A stretch of DNA of 64,000 nucleotides from Cyrtodaria siliqua. Its lineage: Eukaryota > Mollusca > Bivalvia > Adapedonta > Hiatellidae. The stretch is taken from assembly GCA_037043455.1 (NCBI GenBank), contig JAWPHD010010222.1, positions 1-64,000 of the forward strand, in the 5' to 3' direction. The notes under the pieces are model-generated. The model was not told the DNA's origin and searched no databases. It worked only from the letters and a program-made list of their open reading frames with translations. Of the stretch, positions 50,001 through 62,000 are shown one piece after another (the first letter of the stretch is position 1; every line of letters starts with the position of its first letter). The translations under genes and the position numbers were made by a program.

Positions 50001-53000
50001 TCTTTTCTTGCATTCTTTTTGGAATTGCGAAAAACAGAAGACATATGAAAAAATAACCATATTGTTAAGTTCTGCAACGTTTTTGGGAAAGATGTAGGGT
50101 TCTCCAAGTCTAGAATTATAAGGTGGTGGTGCAAATTCGTTATTTTGCTCCTTTTTTTATGCCATTTTTGACTGCGACACCCAGATGCTGGAGGAGATGG
50201 AGGAGAGTTACCTCTCCTATATGGTTCAGTCAATACGCTTGAGGCGTTTGCTCTATTGTTGAAGACTGGATGACAAGTGTCTGCGTGATATAACTTAACT
50301 ACCTATAACCACAGAGTATCAAATCAATCTAGATTCTGGTAACGTTATGGTGTTTGTTGCGTCAATTCATACAGTTGCACAGGCCCATTTTTGTCCAGAT
50401 GAATTTCATGTCAAAGCCCTTGTGTTCTACATCAATAAATACTGATAAAGGTGATTCTTTGTGAGCAACAAACGCAATTAAGAGAATAAAGCAGCAGACT
50501 CGGTTTTACGGAGTCTGTTCATGTGAAGAAATGAAAGAAGCAACACCTCTCACGCTCCCTAGCACCGGCTTAAGCGGTATTCTACTTCAAAGCCACCTAT
50601 ATTGGGCTCGTTGGTCCCAAAGGACCAGTAAAAATAACACTACTGATTCGTAGCACAGGGAGACTTTTTACAGCCGCCACACTGCACTAAACGAACGCTA
50701 GTGTGAATGTTAATAAATACTGATAAAGGTGATCGTTTGGGAGTTTCCTAAATTTATTAGTTTTTTTGTGTTTTTTTTACTTTTTTTTAAAGTGTCGCTT
50801 GACAATTTTTACACGGCTGTGCTTATTTTGCATGGTGGTATATGTCGATAGCGTGGCGGCCCGCCATCATATAAGTGCTCTTGAAGAACTCTGAGATGCA
50901 CATCCATACACATTTAAATTCATATTTTATCAATGAAATACACTGAATACCTCATTAAATAGCGTTAATAAACGAGTGCTTTGAGTTCATTAAAAACATA
51001 TTTTTCTTGCAAAATAATCCAAGGCTGCACATTTTGCTTTGATTTATGATTGTCGTAAACAAACTAACCTCATGTGGTGTCAATAAATATGTAACTTAAT
51101 GATTTTTTTCTGTATTTGATTGGTCAAAAGTCCATATGACCAAGGTGATGGTTGGAAGGTCACCGACTTGATTACCCGCTACCCGGGCGAAAATGATAGT
51201 CAAAACTTGATATTTGGGGAGGTGTATTTCACACAATCTGGCGCGTGACACTTATAGAGGGGCTCTGTAAAGGTTTTTCAACTACCAATAAGCAAAATCT
51301 AAGCACTGCGTTTAGAATTTAAAGGACTCCGCTAATTTAAAGGACAGTGCGAAAAGGGATTTTGAATTTTAATCACTGCGGTGCTTAAAGGTGAATGGGG
51401 AGATACCTGTGTAACAAATACGATAATTTGGTTTGAAGGAAAATGATATATTCTAGTTGCACACAATTAAGTGTCTAAGTGCAAATATTGTGTTATGAAA
51501 TAAATCGCTATGTGTCAGTAAGAAAACATTTCTCAAATGGCACAAATTGTAAAAATGTTTTCTCTAATTGATGATTACCTGTGGGTATGACATGGTTTCT
51601 ACTGTGCTCTCGTAAGCCGATCTAAGGGAAGCGAAGCTGATAAGTACGTCGGCATCAGGATGTTTTTTCATGCAGTCGGCCATGTTCTTGTAGACTGGTA
51701 CCAGCACTTCCTTGTGTCCCCAGTAAAACTTTTGCTTGTGGTCACCTCTGTGAGACAAAAATGAATGAATGGTGTTTTAGGCATGAAAATCAGAACTTCT
51801 GTGTTTTATTCAGTGATTATGATATGAAAATAATTGATTCTCATAATACTGAGACAGTGAAAATGACATGAAATAGTAAGTGTGACCCTGAACTGATGTT
51901 CATGGAAACGTTGGTATTGATCAACAGCTAATGATAGCGAATGATCACATGTAACAAATGTCACAGTGAGGAAAATATCCAAGCAACCTGTTGGATAGTA
52001 GTTAAAATATGATGTGTTGGAAGGCACTCGGACAAACTGCAACCAAAAGCTGATCTTTTCAATCAAGTTTGACCTTGAATTGAAAGTTAAGGTCATGGAA
52101 ATATTGGTATTGTCGAATAGCTAATGATCATACATCAACAACTGTGAAAATATCAAATCAATCTGTTGGATTGTATTTAACTTAGGATGTGTTGGAGAAA
52201 CCCGGACAAACTTCTTAACCAAAGGCTGACCTTTTCAAACAAGTGTGATATTGAACTAACAGTTCATATTAAGGAATTTACACTGGTATTGCTGCACTGC
52301 TAAAGATCATATTCAAAAAACTGTCGCAAATTATCATATCAATCTATTAGATATTATTCAAGTTATAATGTTTTAGAGAAACTCGGACAAACTTCTTGAC
52401 CAAAAGTTGATGCCACCTGAGCGCCAGCTGCCAAACGACACTCGTCATCTAATAACAGATTGTTTCCATCGGAAAATCTGGTAAAAAATGATGATACTTT
52501 TAAGCAAATGAACACTTTCACTCTTTGACAAATCCAAACAATAACAACTTACGTGAATGGATAGATCATGGCAACGACAGACGGCTCCTTTCGTGAGCAG
52601 ACGTAATCAAAGTCCAACATTCCCTGTACTGCCCTAGACTGCATGCCCCAAATAATGGCCTTGGTTGTCCTCGTGAACAGAGGACGAGTTTCAGCATCAG
52701 CAGTTGCAGGTCCCTGGGGTATTTTGAGTATGGGCGCCTTGGTTTCTTCAGCCTTGGATCCCCGTCTGCTGCTGACAGGCGATGGCTGAACAGGAACAAC
52801 ATTTATAATAATTTGGTTAACTTAAATAAGGCCCTTCAATTTTCTTTTTATGGAAATATGCAAAAAATGGCCATTTTTTGGGGGGGATCTGGTTAACATT
52901 GGCAATTACTTCAAGGTATCCAGGGATCAAGGGCCTAATTTTAGTGATCCATGGAACAGTGTCCTAACAGAAAAACAAACTGTTGGGGATGTGGGGAACA

Positions 53001-56000
53001 CTTTAAAGTATCCAGGGACCAATGTCCCCCATGGGAAGGCCTCTCTTCTGTCTTGAATATTTTATCTGTAACAGTGATCTGATACACAGTCACATAAAAT
53101 ATTTCTAGAGCACTGGTGACAAATCTATTTCATTAATTCAAATAATTTACTTCAATATACAATTAAATACCTCTTTGCATTTTAGTTGCCATTTACCTAT
53201 AATCATACCTATAATCAACTACATGTGTGTGACCTGTAGACAATAAACAAAGGTATCATAGCACATGTTGCATGGTAAGCCGAGTTAAAGAACACATTAT
53301 TCGAGAAATATAATACACTTCACCTGGTATATATCAACGGCTATTCCAGAAAAAAAATCTCAAGAGGGGTTGGAACACCCAATAACTTTTATTTTGGAGG
53401 TAGCTGGTGTTAAAGGAATTAACAATAAAAATAATAGTAAGTATTTATAGTATTAATCTAGAAAAAGTACATAAAATGATTAAATTCTGATGGTGGTACC
53501 AGGTAAAAATTGGTTGACATTCCCTACTCAATTCTTCCCTTGGATAATCCTAAGCATATGACACACTTTATTAAATTAATGTGTTTTAATAACGTTAACT
53601 TATATTTAATATCAAGTTTTTTGAAATTATACAAGATTCCTCAGACGGCATGACATACATATAAAAGCCTGGTTGAATTCATGTAGGGTAAAGTGATGGC
53701 GAGTCAGACTTGATATTGAGACGGACGATTTTGCCTGATTTGGTGGATAAAGTGCACACAATAGCAATATTGAGTCAGACACTGCGTCCGGATTACAATC
53801 AAATAGAGAGTGAGTCATTATTTTGGCATATAGTTTCATCATGTGTTACATGTTCGATGAAATTAACATAAACATAGGAAGAAAACAGAATAATCCTTCA
53901 TTTGTATCACCAACTAATGTCAACAAATAGACCCAAAATTGTCTGACTCAATATCAAGAATTCTGCATGTAAACACTTATAAACAAATGGGAGACTCACA
54001 TGAGGTACTGCCATATTGATTTAAAGCAAAACCAGACTGAATTATCATCTTACATAGTAGATCTATGTCATTCTTTACTAAAGGTGTCCGACTCGCAATC
54101 ACTTGACCCTATGAGCAGAGAAACATAATCCTGCAATACTATACTCAGTTGCAAAAGAAACTGAACACTTTCTTTTGCAACTGTGTATATTAACAGCATA
54201 ACAACAGTTCTGGTTTGTGAAATATTGAAAAGGTCCAAAGAAAAGGCAAAATATCAAACAAAGCATTCATGACCAAGCATGCAGGTAAATAAATTACAGT
54301 ATTTCAAATAACAGCCCTATTTCAAACTTAGCACTAATGCATAAATCTAACAGATAAAAATACAAGAAATGGTGCAAAAATTGATAATACCAGTAACAAT
54401 TGAGTGTACGTTAACTGACATTAACTGACATTAGCCGACTGGTTTAATGCACCAGTAGTAACAGTTTGCTTGATTCTACTGAATCAATACTGAACAGTTT
54501 TACTCTTACTTTAAGCTGTATTGTGAACAGCTTAAAGGTGATATATACCAGATTTATTTATACATGCACATGTAGAATGGCAAATTGTGTGGTTTCCAGC
54601 ATTTAAATTCAATCCAGCCAAAATTGACACAGAAACATTGCAGTAACATTGCTACAGAAGCTTAAACTGCTGAGGGTGTGTGTGGTCGGGAGGGGATAAT
54701 CACAATATCTAACACAACAATATGTTTACCTGAGAAACCTGTGTGTATGGAGAGACAAAATGAAATATATCATTCCACCTTGTTAGCCTCATATGGTAAT
54801 TTTCAAATACAGGTACAAATTTTAAACATAAATTGAAATAATGATCAGAATAATCACCCTTAAGAATTAATCTTATTTAAAAGCCACAACTCTAAACCAC
54901 ATTTAGGACTTGTAAATAGCGAATATTATGTCAGTGCCATTTATGTGACAAAATATTGAAGCTTACTTATTTTCTAATTTTCTGCTGTCCCAGCAACAAT
55001 GAATTAACAAGGAAAAAATCCTATCAGAAGTATTCTTTGGTTGTAAAATATTTATTTCTCATCTGATTTTCAGAACTAAGGCCATATCAAATTAATTCCC
55101 AGTTTATCATCCAAATTTTGGAAAAAATTGGGGCAGGGGGTGCAATTATATTTTTTATTTTTTATTTTCCTGAGATGACATCAAACATCACAAAAATATT
55201 AATAACCAGAAGTTTTATGTTTTGAACACTCTCTTTATTACCGATTGTCACTGCTATAGCATACATTTGTATTTATAATGATATAAACTACCATGTATGT
55301 GAATTTTAAAAGTTGAAGTTCTCAATATAACTTACTTCTTATTGCTCGACGTCCGATTTGTTTACAAAATGTATTTCCGGTTCGGGCTAAATATTAACGC
55401 ATTTTCCGTCACGGAAAGACGACTCTTTCACAGTCAATTTTTTTTTCCCCCCCCCACTGACAAAATAAAAATTGTCGGGGCGGCATAAAATATTCGGGGC
55501 GGGCCGGGATGATAAACTGGGAATTAATTTTATATGGCCTAAGGTAATTTTATTAACCACTAAAAAAAAATTCCAGTTGCAAAGATATAATTTATGTACG
55601 TATCATTAAATTGCCCATAATTATACTGAAAAACCTTTGGCTGAAACAAGCGCCCCTAACAATAGTATGTAGCTTACCGTTCCAGAAGCAGGTGTGGGTA
55701 GAAGAAAGTTTGCGGTGGTTTGTGTGGGTTTTGGCTCCTTTGGAATATCTCGCTTTCCCAGTGCCATGCTCACAATGGCAGTCATGTGGGTCTCTGGTCC
55801 GAACACGTGGATGGGCACACCCAGGGTGTTACCTATAAACATATTGTATACGTCAAGTGTTTTATTTTAAAATCACCATCATGTGAATTGGTCGTGGATA
55901 ATCTTCCAAACACACAACAAAACAGTTACAATGTTGAGCAACGTCATGTTAAAGATGTATATACGTAGGTAAACTTTCTCAAACATAATCAAAATAGGTT

Positions 56001-59000
56001 TTTACAGGCTAGTTGAGATGAAAGTGTTAACACACAAAATCAATATTGGTGTGAGCACTGAGCATTACCGTCAGATAAACTCGAAAGTAGATAAAAATCG
56101 AACATGAAATGCAACATTCAAGAACCACAGTCAACCAAAAACATGCGTGGAAAGAAACAAGTCTTAAGAGGATAAATAAAAAGCAAGGTATGACAACTCA
56201 AATATTAACGGGTTGACAATAGGACTACTGCCTTGGAATGGTCATTTGCGAAAAAGGCTATTGGGTGTATAACCCAGGTTCTAGAGTGCACCAAACCTCA
56301 CTCTTACCCTACGGTCACCCAGTGAAACTAAACAAATCTCCACCAGGCTATATCCTCTAACAAACTAGGCAGTATTAATAGGCAATATAAGTATAACACA
56401 AAGATGATCATGTATATATCAATACAAATATAAAAGCCTAGAAAGACACAAAGCAAGTACTCAATAGCTTGGCAGAAATAGTAACAACAGGAGAATAAAC
56501 CATTAAAGCCACGACAAGACAAGATTGGAGACAAACATCAAACATTAACATCCTCTCAGGATTTAGATAGACGTCATCATAGGGTCCATAATCTGTCCGG
56601 TCGAAGTTAACAGTGACATAGTATTGACTATTGTTATAATGAAATACATCTTAAGGCGGTCCTAAGGGGTATGGGAAGTTACCATAACTACAGGGGATGA
56701 ACTGAGGATTTATTTTTCCTTTGATTTTTATCGTTTTTCACTTTACTTTAAACCACAGCATGGCCTTGTGGTAAAGAATCTATCATGCATTGCGGGAGGT
56801 CAGGGGTTCAATTCCCGGAAAAGTTATACAAAAGATTTCCCCAAAATGAAACGAGCACCTCTCTTGCTCGACATTCTGCTAATAAAGGATAGTTCTAGGA
56901 TGGCTCAGCATAGTTTCAGTGCAACGTAACTGGCCTGGGTGTGGTACCATGTTATGTGTCTAGGGTATTCCAGTGTGGCAGCACTATTTGAGTATTGAGC
57001 TCACTGCTACAAGTAGACACCATCGAGAAATGACTGCATAACATGACGTTAAATGCCAGACATACACACTATTTGAAACATTGCATGTTCTTTAATCCTA
57101 TATAACAATACCACATAAATTAACCACAAATACAAACATACCTAGCTCTCTCATAATTCTGAGTCCCTCCTGATAGTTGGGTCCGGCTCTGCGTACGTAT
57201 ATGGACACCTGGCCCTCTATGAGCTTCTGTTGGTACTCCCGCAGTGCTCGCACAATACCCTGGGATATACAACAGGTTATGATTGAGGTAAATTAGGCAT
57301 AATTAAACTAGTTATATGTATATATCCTCATTAGCTCCGACTTACAACTTTCAACATCCATACTACCAACAACACCCTGCTGATAAACATGTTTGGAAAT
57401 GCACACATATTTAGGGAGCATAAGGCTTTAGAATTAAATAATTCCACATTTAATTGAAATTTGTAACAACTCTCATCGCTTTAGAAGGAACATTTAGTTA
57501 ACATATAATACACCTTCAACTGTGCCATATACAACTCTATGGGATTTTTTTTTTTTCAAAATGCAAAAACCTTACATCATTCTTTATCACATAATTTATG
57601 GCCTGAGAATGTAATAACACAATTCTTTATTTTCGATACTCCATTTGTGATATAATTTGACATCACGTTTATGCATATGTTTTCATCACAGACCAGGGTC
57701 TTCCACGGGACATTTAAGGGCATATTCCCCCTATCCCTTACTTCTAAAATCTAATTTCCCCCTACTCCTTCAATGACCCCTCTAAGCTTTGATCTCTCTG
57801 CCTCATCCCATAAAAACGTCAATAAAGCATTATACCGGTCTATTTATAGCTGCTTGTTGGCTACACTTCATTAAAAATCCTTTCATTTACAGTTGAAATA
57901 TACTTCAAATTGTATCTGAACGAATCATGATCCTAAAAGTATTGGTCACCCTAAGGGTAACTCCCTCCCACATGAACCCAATATTTAAATTTAATTTCCC
58001 CTATCCCTTAAATTATTTCTGTGGAAGACCCTGCAGACCTAATATGCATGGTTTTCATGTTAAATGACATCATCAGTTATACGACAAGCAGAAGCTCCCA
58101 TTCATGCTCGACAAACTATCGCATCATATCCTTTTTGGTAATGCATTTAACATTAGAACTTTAATATTTAAGATCCTTTTAAAGGGTTTGCCTCAATGAT
58201 ATAATATTCACCTTGAATGTTGCCGCAACATTTGTGAAGTTAGCAATACCACCTCCAATAATCAGGATTTTACCTGAAAGAAAGTAAAACAATTTTATTT
58301 TAATTTTTAACTTAACTTCAGTAAAATTTGATGGAATTTTCAAACTCCTGTCACTCATTTTTTCAAAGACGAAAACTGTCATATTGCATTTGACTCATAT
58401 CACGTTTAAAAAGGTCAAAATAAAAGCTGCTTAAAAAATATCCCAGACATGTTACTTAGAAGTTCCTACATTAAAACACAAAATGCTATGCCTTCTGTTT
58501 TGTTTTAAGATGCATAGTCTATGTCTATGTGGGTATTTAGTTTTTAAAGGATTTTATTCTATGTAAGGTCCCAAGTTGAAAGTTTTTCAAATGAGTACTA
58601 GTAGAAAGTAGAACAGTACTTCGAAACATTTAAGAAGTGGTCAGTGTAGAGATGATACTTCAATACCCTGGATTGCTACGCCAGCATGCTTACCACTGAG
58701 CTATGGCACTGAGCTATGGCATCAACTCGAAGATGGCAAGCATTAAGCCTACTCCACATTTGTGGTAAGACCTATCATGATAGAATCTCAGTTCTAAGAA
58801 TTGTTGAATTGTTGTCCAACGCCTACTCAACACAGTATAGGTTATTTCGAGCCACCCCAGAGAGGAAGGATATAGAGTTTAATTAACATTGTTGTTGTTA
58901 TCATGACAACAATGTTAAGTAAACTGTACATTATATATTCTGTGATGAATTTCTATCCAAACGTCATTATTTTTACACCAGTTTGCCTTTTTACACCAGT

Positions 59001-62000
59001 TTGCACGAGAATGCCAAGACGACGTTATGTCATACAAACAAAACAAGTGGAACCGGAACTCTTCGTTAATTTCCGTAAACATTTCCTAGTGGCGGAATCT
59101 GACGAAGACGTCCGTAAAACAATCGGAACGTCATTTGGCGTTCCCGTCACTGACGGAAAAGGCCAAGCAGTTCCGTGCTATGACATATCTCCCAATGGAA
59201 AATATTTCACAGTAGTGCAAACGAGTAGATACAGCTTTTCTATTCCCAGTACAAATCACAGACAAATATGTCTGATACATTCTGATACACTGGACTGCCC
59301 AGTTTGAGGCGAAGGGAAGTAACTGGCCTATGGAAACACCAAAGCAACTCAGTTGATCTGATGAGGATCAAAACATCCAGATTCAGAGTCTATCGTGCTT
59401 TCCGCTGCCCCGCCATCGCCCTCCCCAAATGTGGACAAATATGCATAGTAAGTGAAGGAAACAGAAATTACTCGTATAATAATACCTACCATCAGGGTGT
59501 TTCTGTTCCGTCATGAGAGACAGTAATGTTTTGGCATATTCGTATGTCTGCTGTTCGCTGGGAGCACCCGAGTACTCGCCATAGTTGGCCAGCTCTGTTG
59601 CCCCTCCCAGATCACATATAGTATCCCTGTTCATGTACAAAAAAAAAGAGAAAATATATGGAAGTTAGTAAACTTATCTTTGAATTTTTGGTAAACATAA
59701 CAATACAAGTTGTATTAGCACAACTGGATGTGAACGAATAGGAGAGGAAAATATTGCATCTGCCAGTAAACTCCTAAATCTACTTGGGGTTTCATGAAAG
59801 ACCGGATTGTTTCAAATGAGTTCTCTTGAAGTCTTTATTACTGATTGAACAACTTGCTAATATGACACTAAATATTCTCCTAACTCATGTTAGTGTTCAG
59901 AAGTAAAAACAACAGATTATGTTACTGATTAGAATGAATATTACGGAACTAGTGTAACTGTGTCAAGCCATCGTACAAATGAATCATCCTTCAAAACTGT
60001 CTTGAAAAAACAAAGGAACAAATATGTTCCAATCCATGGGGAAAAATTAACTAAAATCTGGAACAGATATGTTCCAATCCATGGGGAAAAATTAACTAAA
60101 ATCATACATCTGCCTCAAAAAAAGCTTCTAATCATATTCAACGAATGTGCTTACGCATAAATTACAGAAGCCCCGCCTCCAGCCACCATGGTCCATATAC
60201 GACCAGTTTTGTTCAATATTGTCAATTTTAATGAAGCTCCACTTTTTGCATCTAGTTCTGCAATGTACGCTTCCTGAAAAGGAATTTAAAATTAGGTAAC
60301 AAAATGACCATTTGATTTATGGTGACTGATAAAAGAAGGTGGCAGTTGTTACAGGTAATTTTAACAATGCTTCTGGTTGTAAAACATAAAACCCTTACAT
60401 TTTACATGCAATTATAGATCAAATTCTGAGTAAGGGCTGCAGCTAGGTTTTTGGAAAAAGGCCATAAGGAAATTGCCGAAATTTTAAATTTTTGAGAAGA
60501 TAAACATTATGTGTTTAAGGTCTTCCTCAATAAGCAGTGCATTACGTACCAGCATTCAAGATTGTTAGATCACAGACATTGTTAGCAAACAGGGTATCAA
60601 GAAAAGTAGTATGTGCAAACAAGCTTGAAACAGGTCCATCGCATTTTTTGGTTTTGGCATTTTGGCTCTTTTCTTAAAAATAATATTGAACGCTGAAATA
60701 CCTCTGGGAGTTGGTCTCGACCAAACGGTGGCGGGAAGTCCAGGTCTCCCCATTGTGCTTTACAAATATACTCTGCACACTGGTCTATCTTTGCAGCAAG
60801 GTCAAGGACATAGATGTTGCCACCAGTTACCACTGTAAGATAAAGTAAGTAGTCATTAGTTACCAACGTAATATAAAGTAAGTATTCATAAGGGGTCAGT
60901 TACCTCCGTAAAATAAAGTAGTAATAAAGGGTTGATGAAACATATACCGGTATATAAAATGCATCTCTTAAGGATTATCTAACTTGTTTATTGCATGAAT
61001 TGTAAAAAGGATGTGCTTATACAACATTTAATATATTCAGAAAAAATCTCTACATTTGACTGGCCACTTGTAAAAAACGTCTTGCTATTAGATCGAAATA
61101 AAGAACATAAAAGTATGCAAGATTCAGAGTACACTAAGACCACATCCAAAAAGATTCCCAAGTGTGGTTACCTAGAATGGAATAAATGCTAGAGGCAGAG
61201 TTGTAGGACCCCACGTTTAATGTATATTTTTGATTTTTTCTCATGCTCATTCAAGGTCTTCTTCATGACCCTGCGTATGTGGGGCTCCATCGTAAATGGA
61301 GTGCCTACTATAGAATTGCAGCAACTCTGCAGTTCTGCAGGTTAGAAGGTTCTAGGCCCATTCTCTATAATTATTTTATTTTGATGCAAATGGAGGATGA
61401 GCTTGGCATGTTTGTTGCTGTTTGGAAACAAGCACCCTTTCATGCATTGCTGCGCCATCAAACCCAATTCTATTCTAAAAAGCTTGACAACTGATTAACA
61501 CAGGTCATATTGAGACTGGCACCTGGCAACTTGGTAGGCAATTAAGTGATTAAACCCCTTAACCCTGGCTAGGTAGTGGATCAAACTCTACAACCATGGC
61601 TTATATAACTGAAAGGGAATGTAGCCACTATCAGTATTGTTTAGAGTTCTAAAGATTTTGGAAAAGGTGGAAGTATTATCAAAATTGGAAGGAAAACAAA
61701 AAAGATTTGAAGGTTGTTCTAAAATGGATATGGGAGCTGCCATTTTGAGAACTATGACGTCATAATTCTAAACTACCATAATTATATGGCATATTGATAA
61801 AAATCTGACATATAAAGCATTTTTCATACAGCTGCTGTACTTCTTTTCCATAAATCAATAAATATTTCTAATTTATAAATATTCCATATATGGACATTTA
61901 GAACTATGATGTCATAGCTCTAAAAATGGCGGCTTCCATTTGCTTTTAATATACAGAACCATAACTTCTTTGTTTATCATCCAATTTTGATAATTCTTTC

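Noticed and set aside
52566..52802. Minus frame with [20 protein letters not shown]
   Set aside because: It is the wrong frame over ACLY exon 8; the correct frame gives [14 protein letters not shown].
59483..59490. Alternative donor for exon 4 giving HPDGR
   Set aside because: It breaks the reading frame into exon 5; the upstream GTAGGT restores [11 protein letters not shown].
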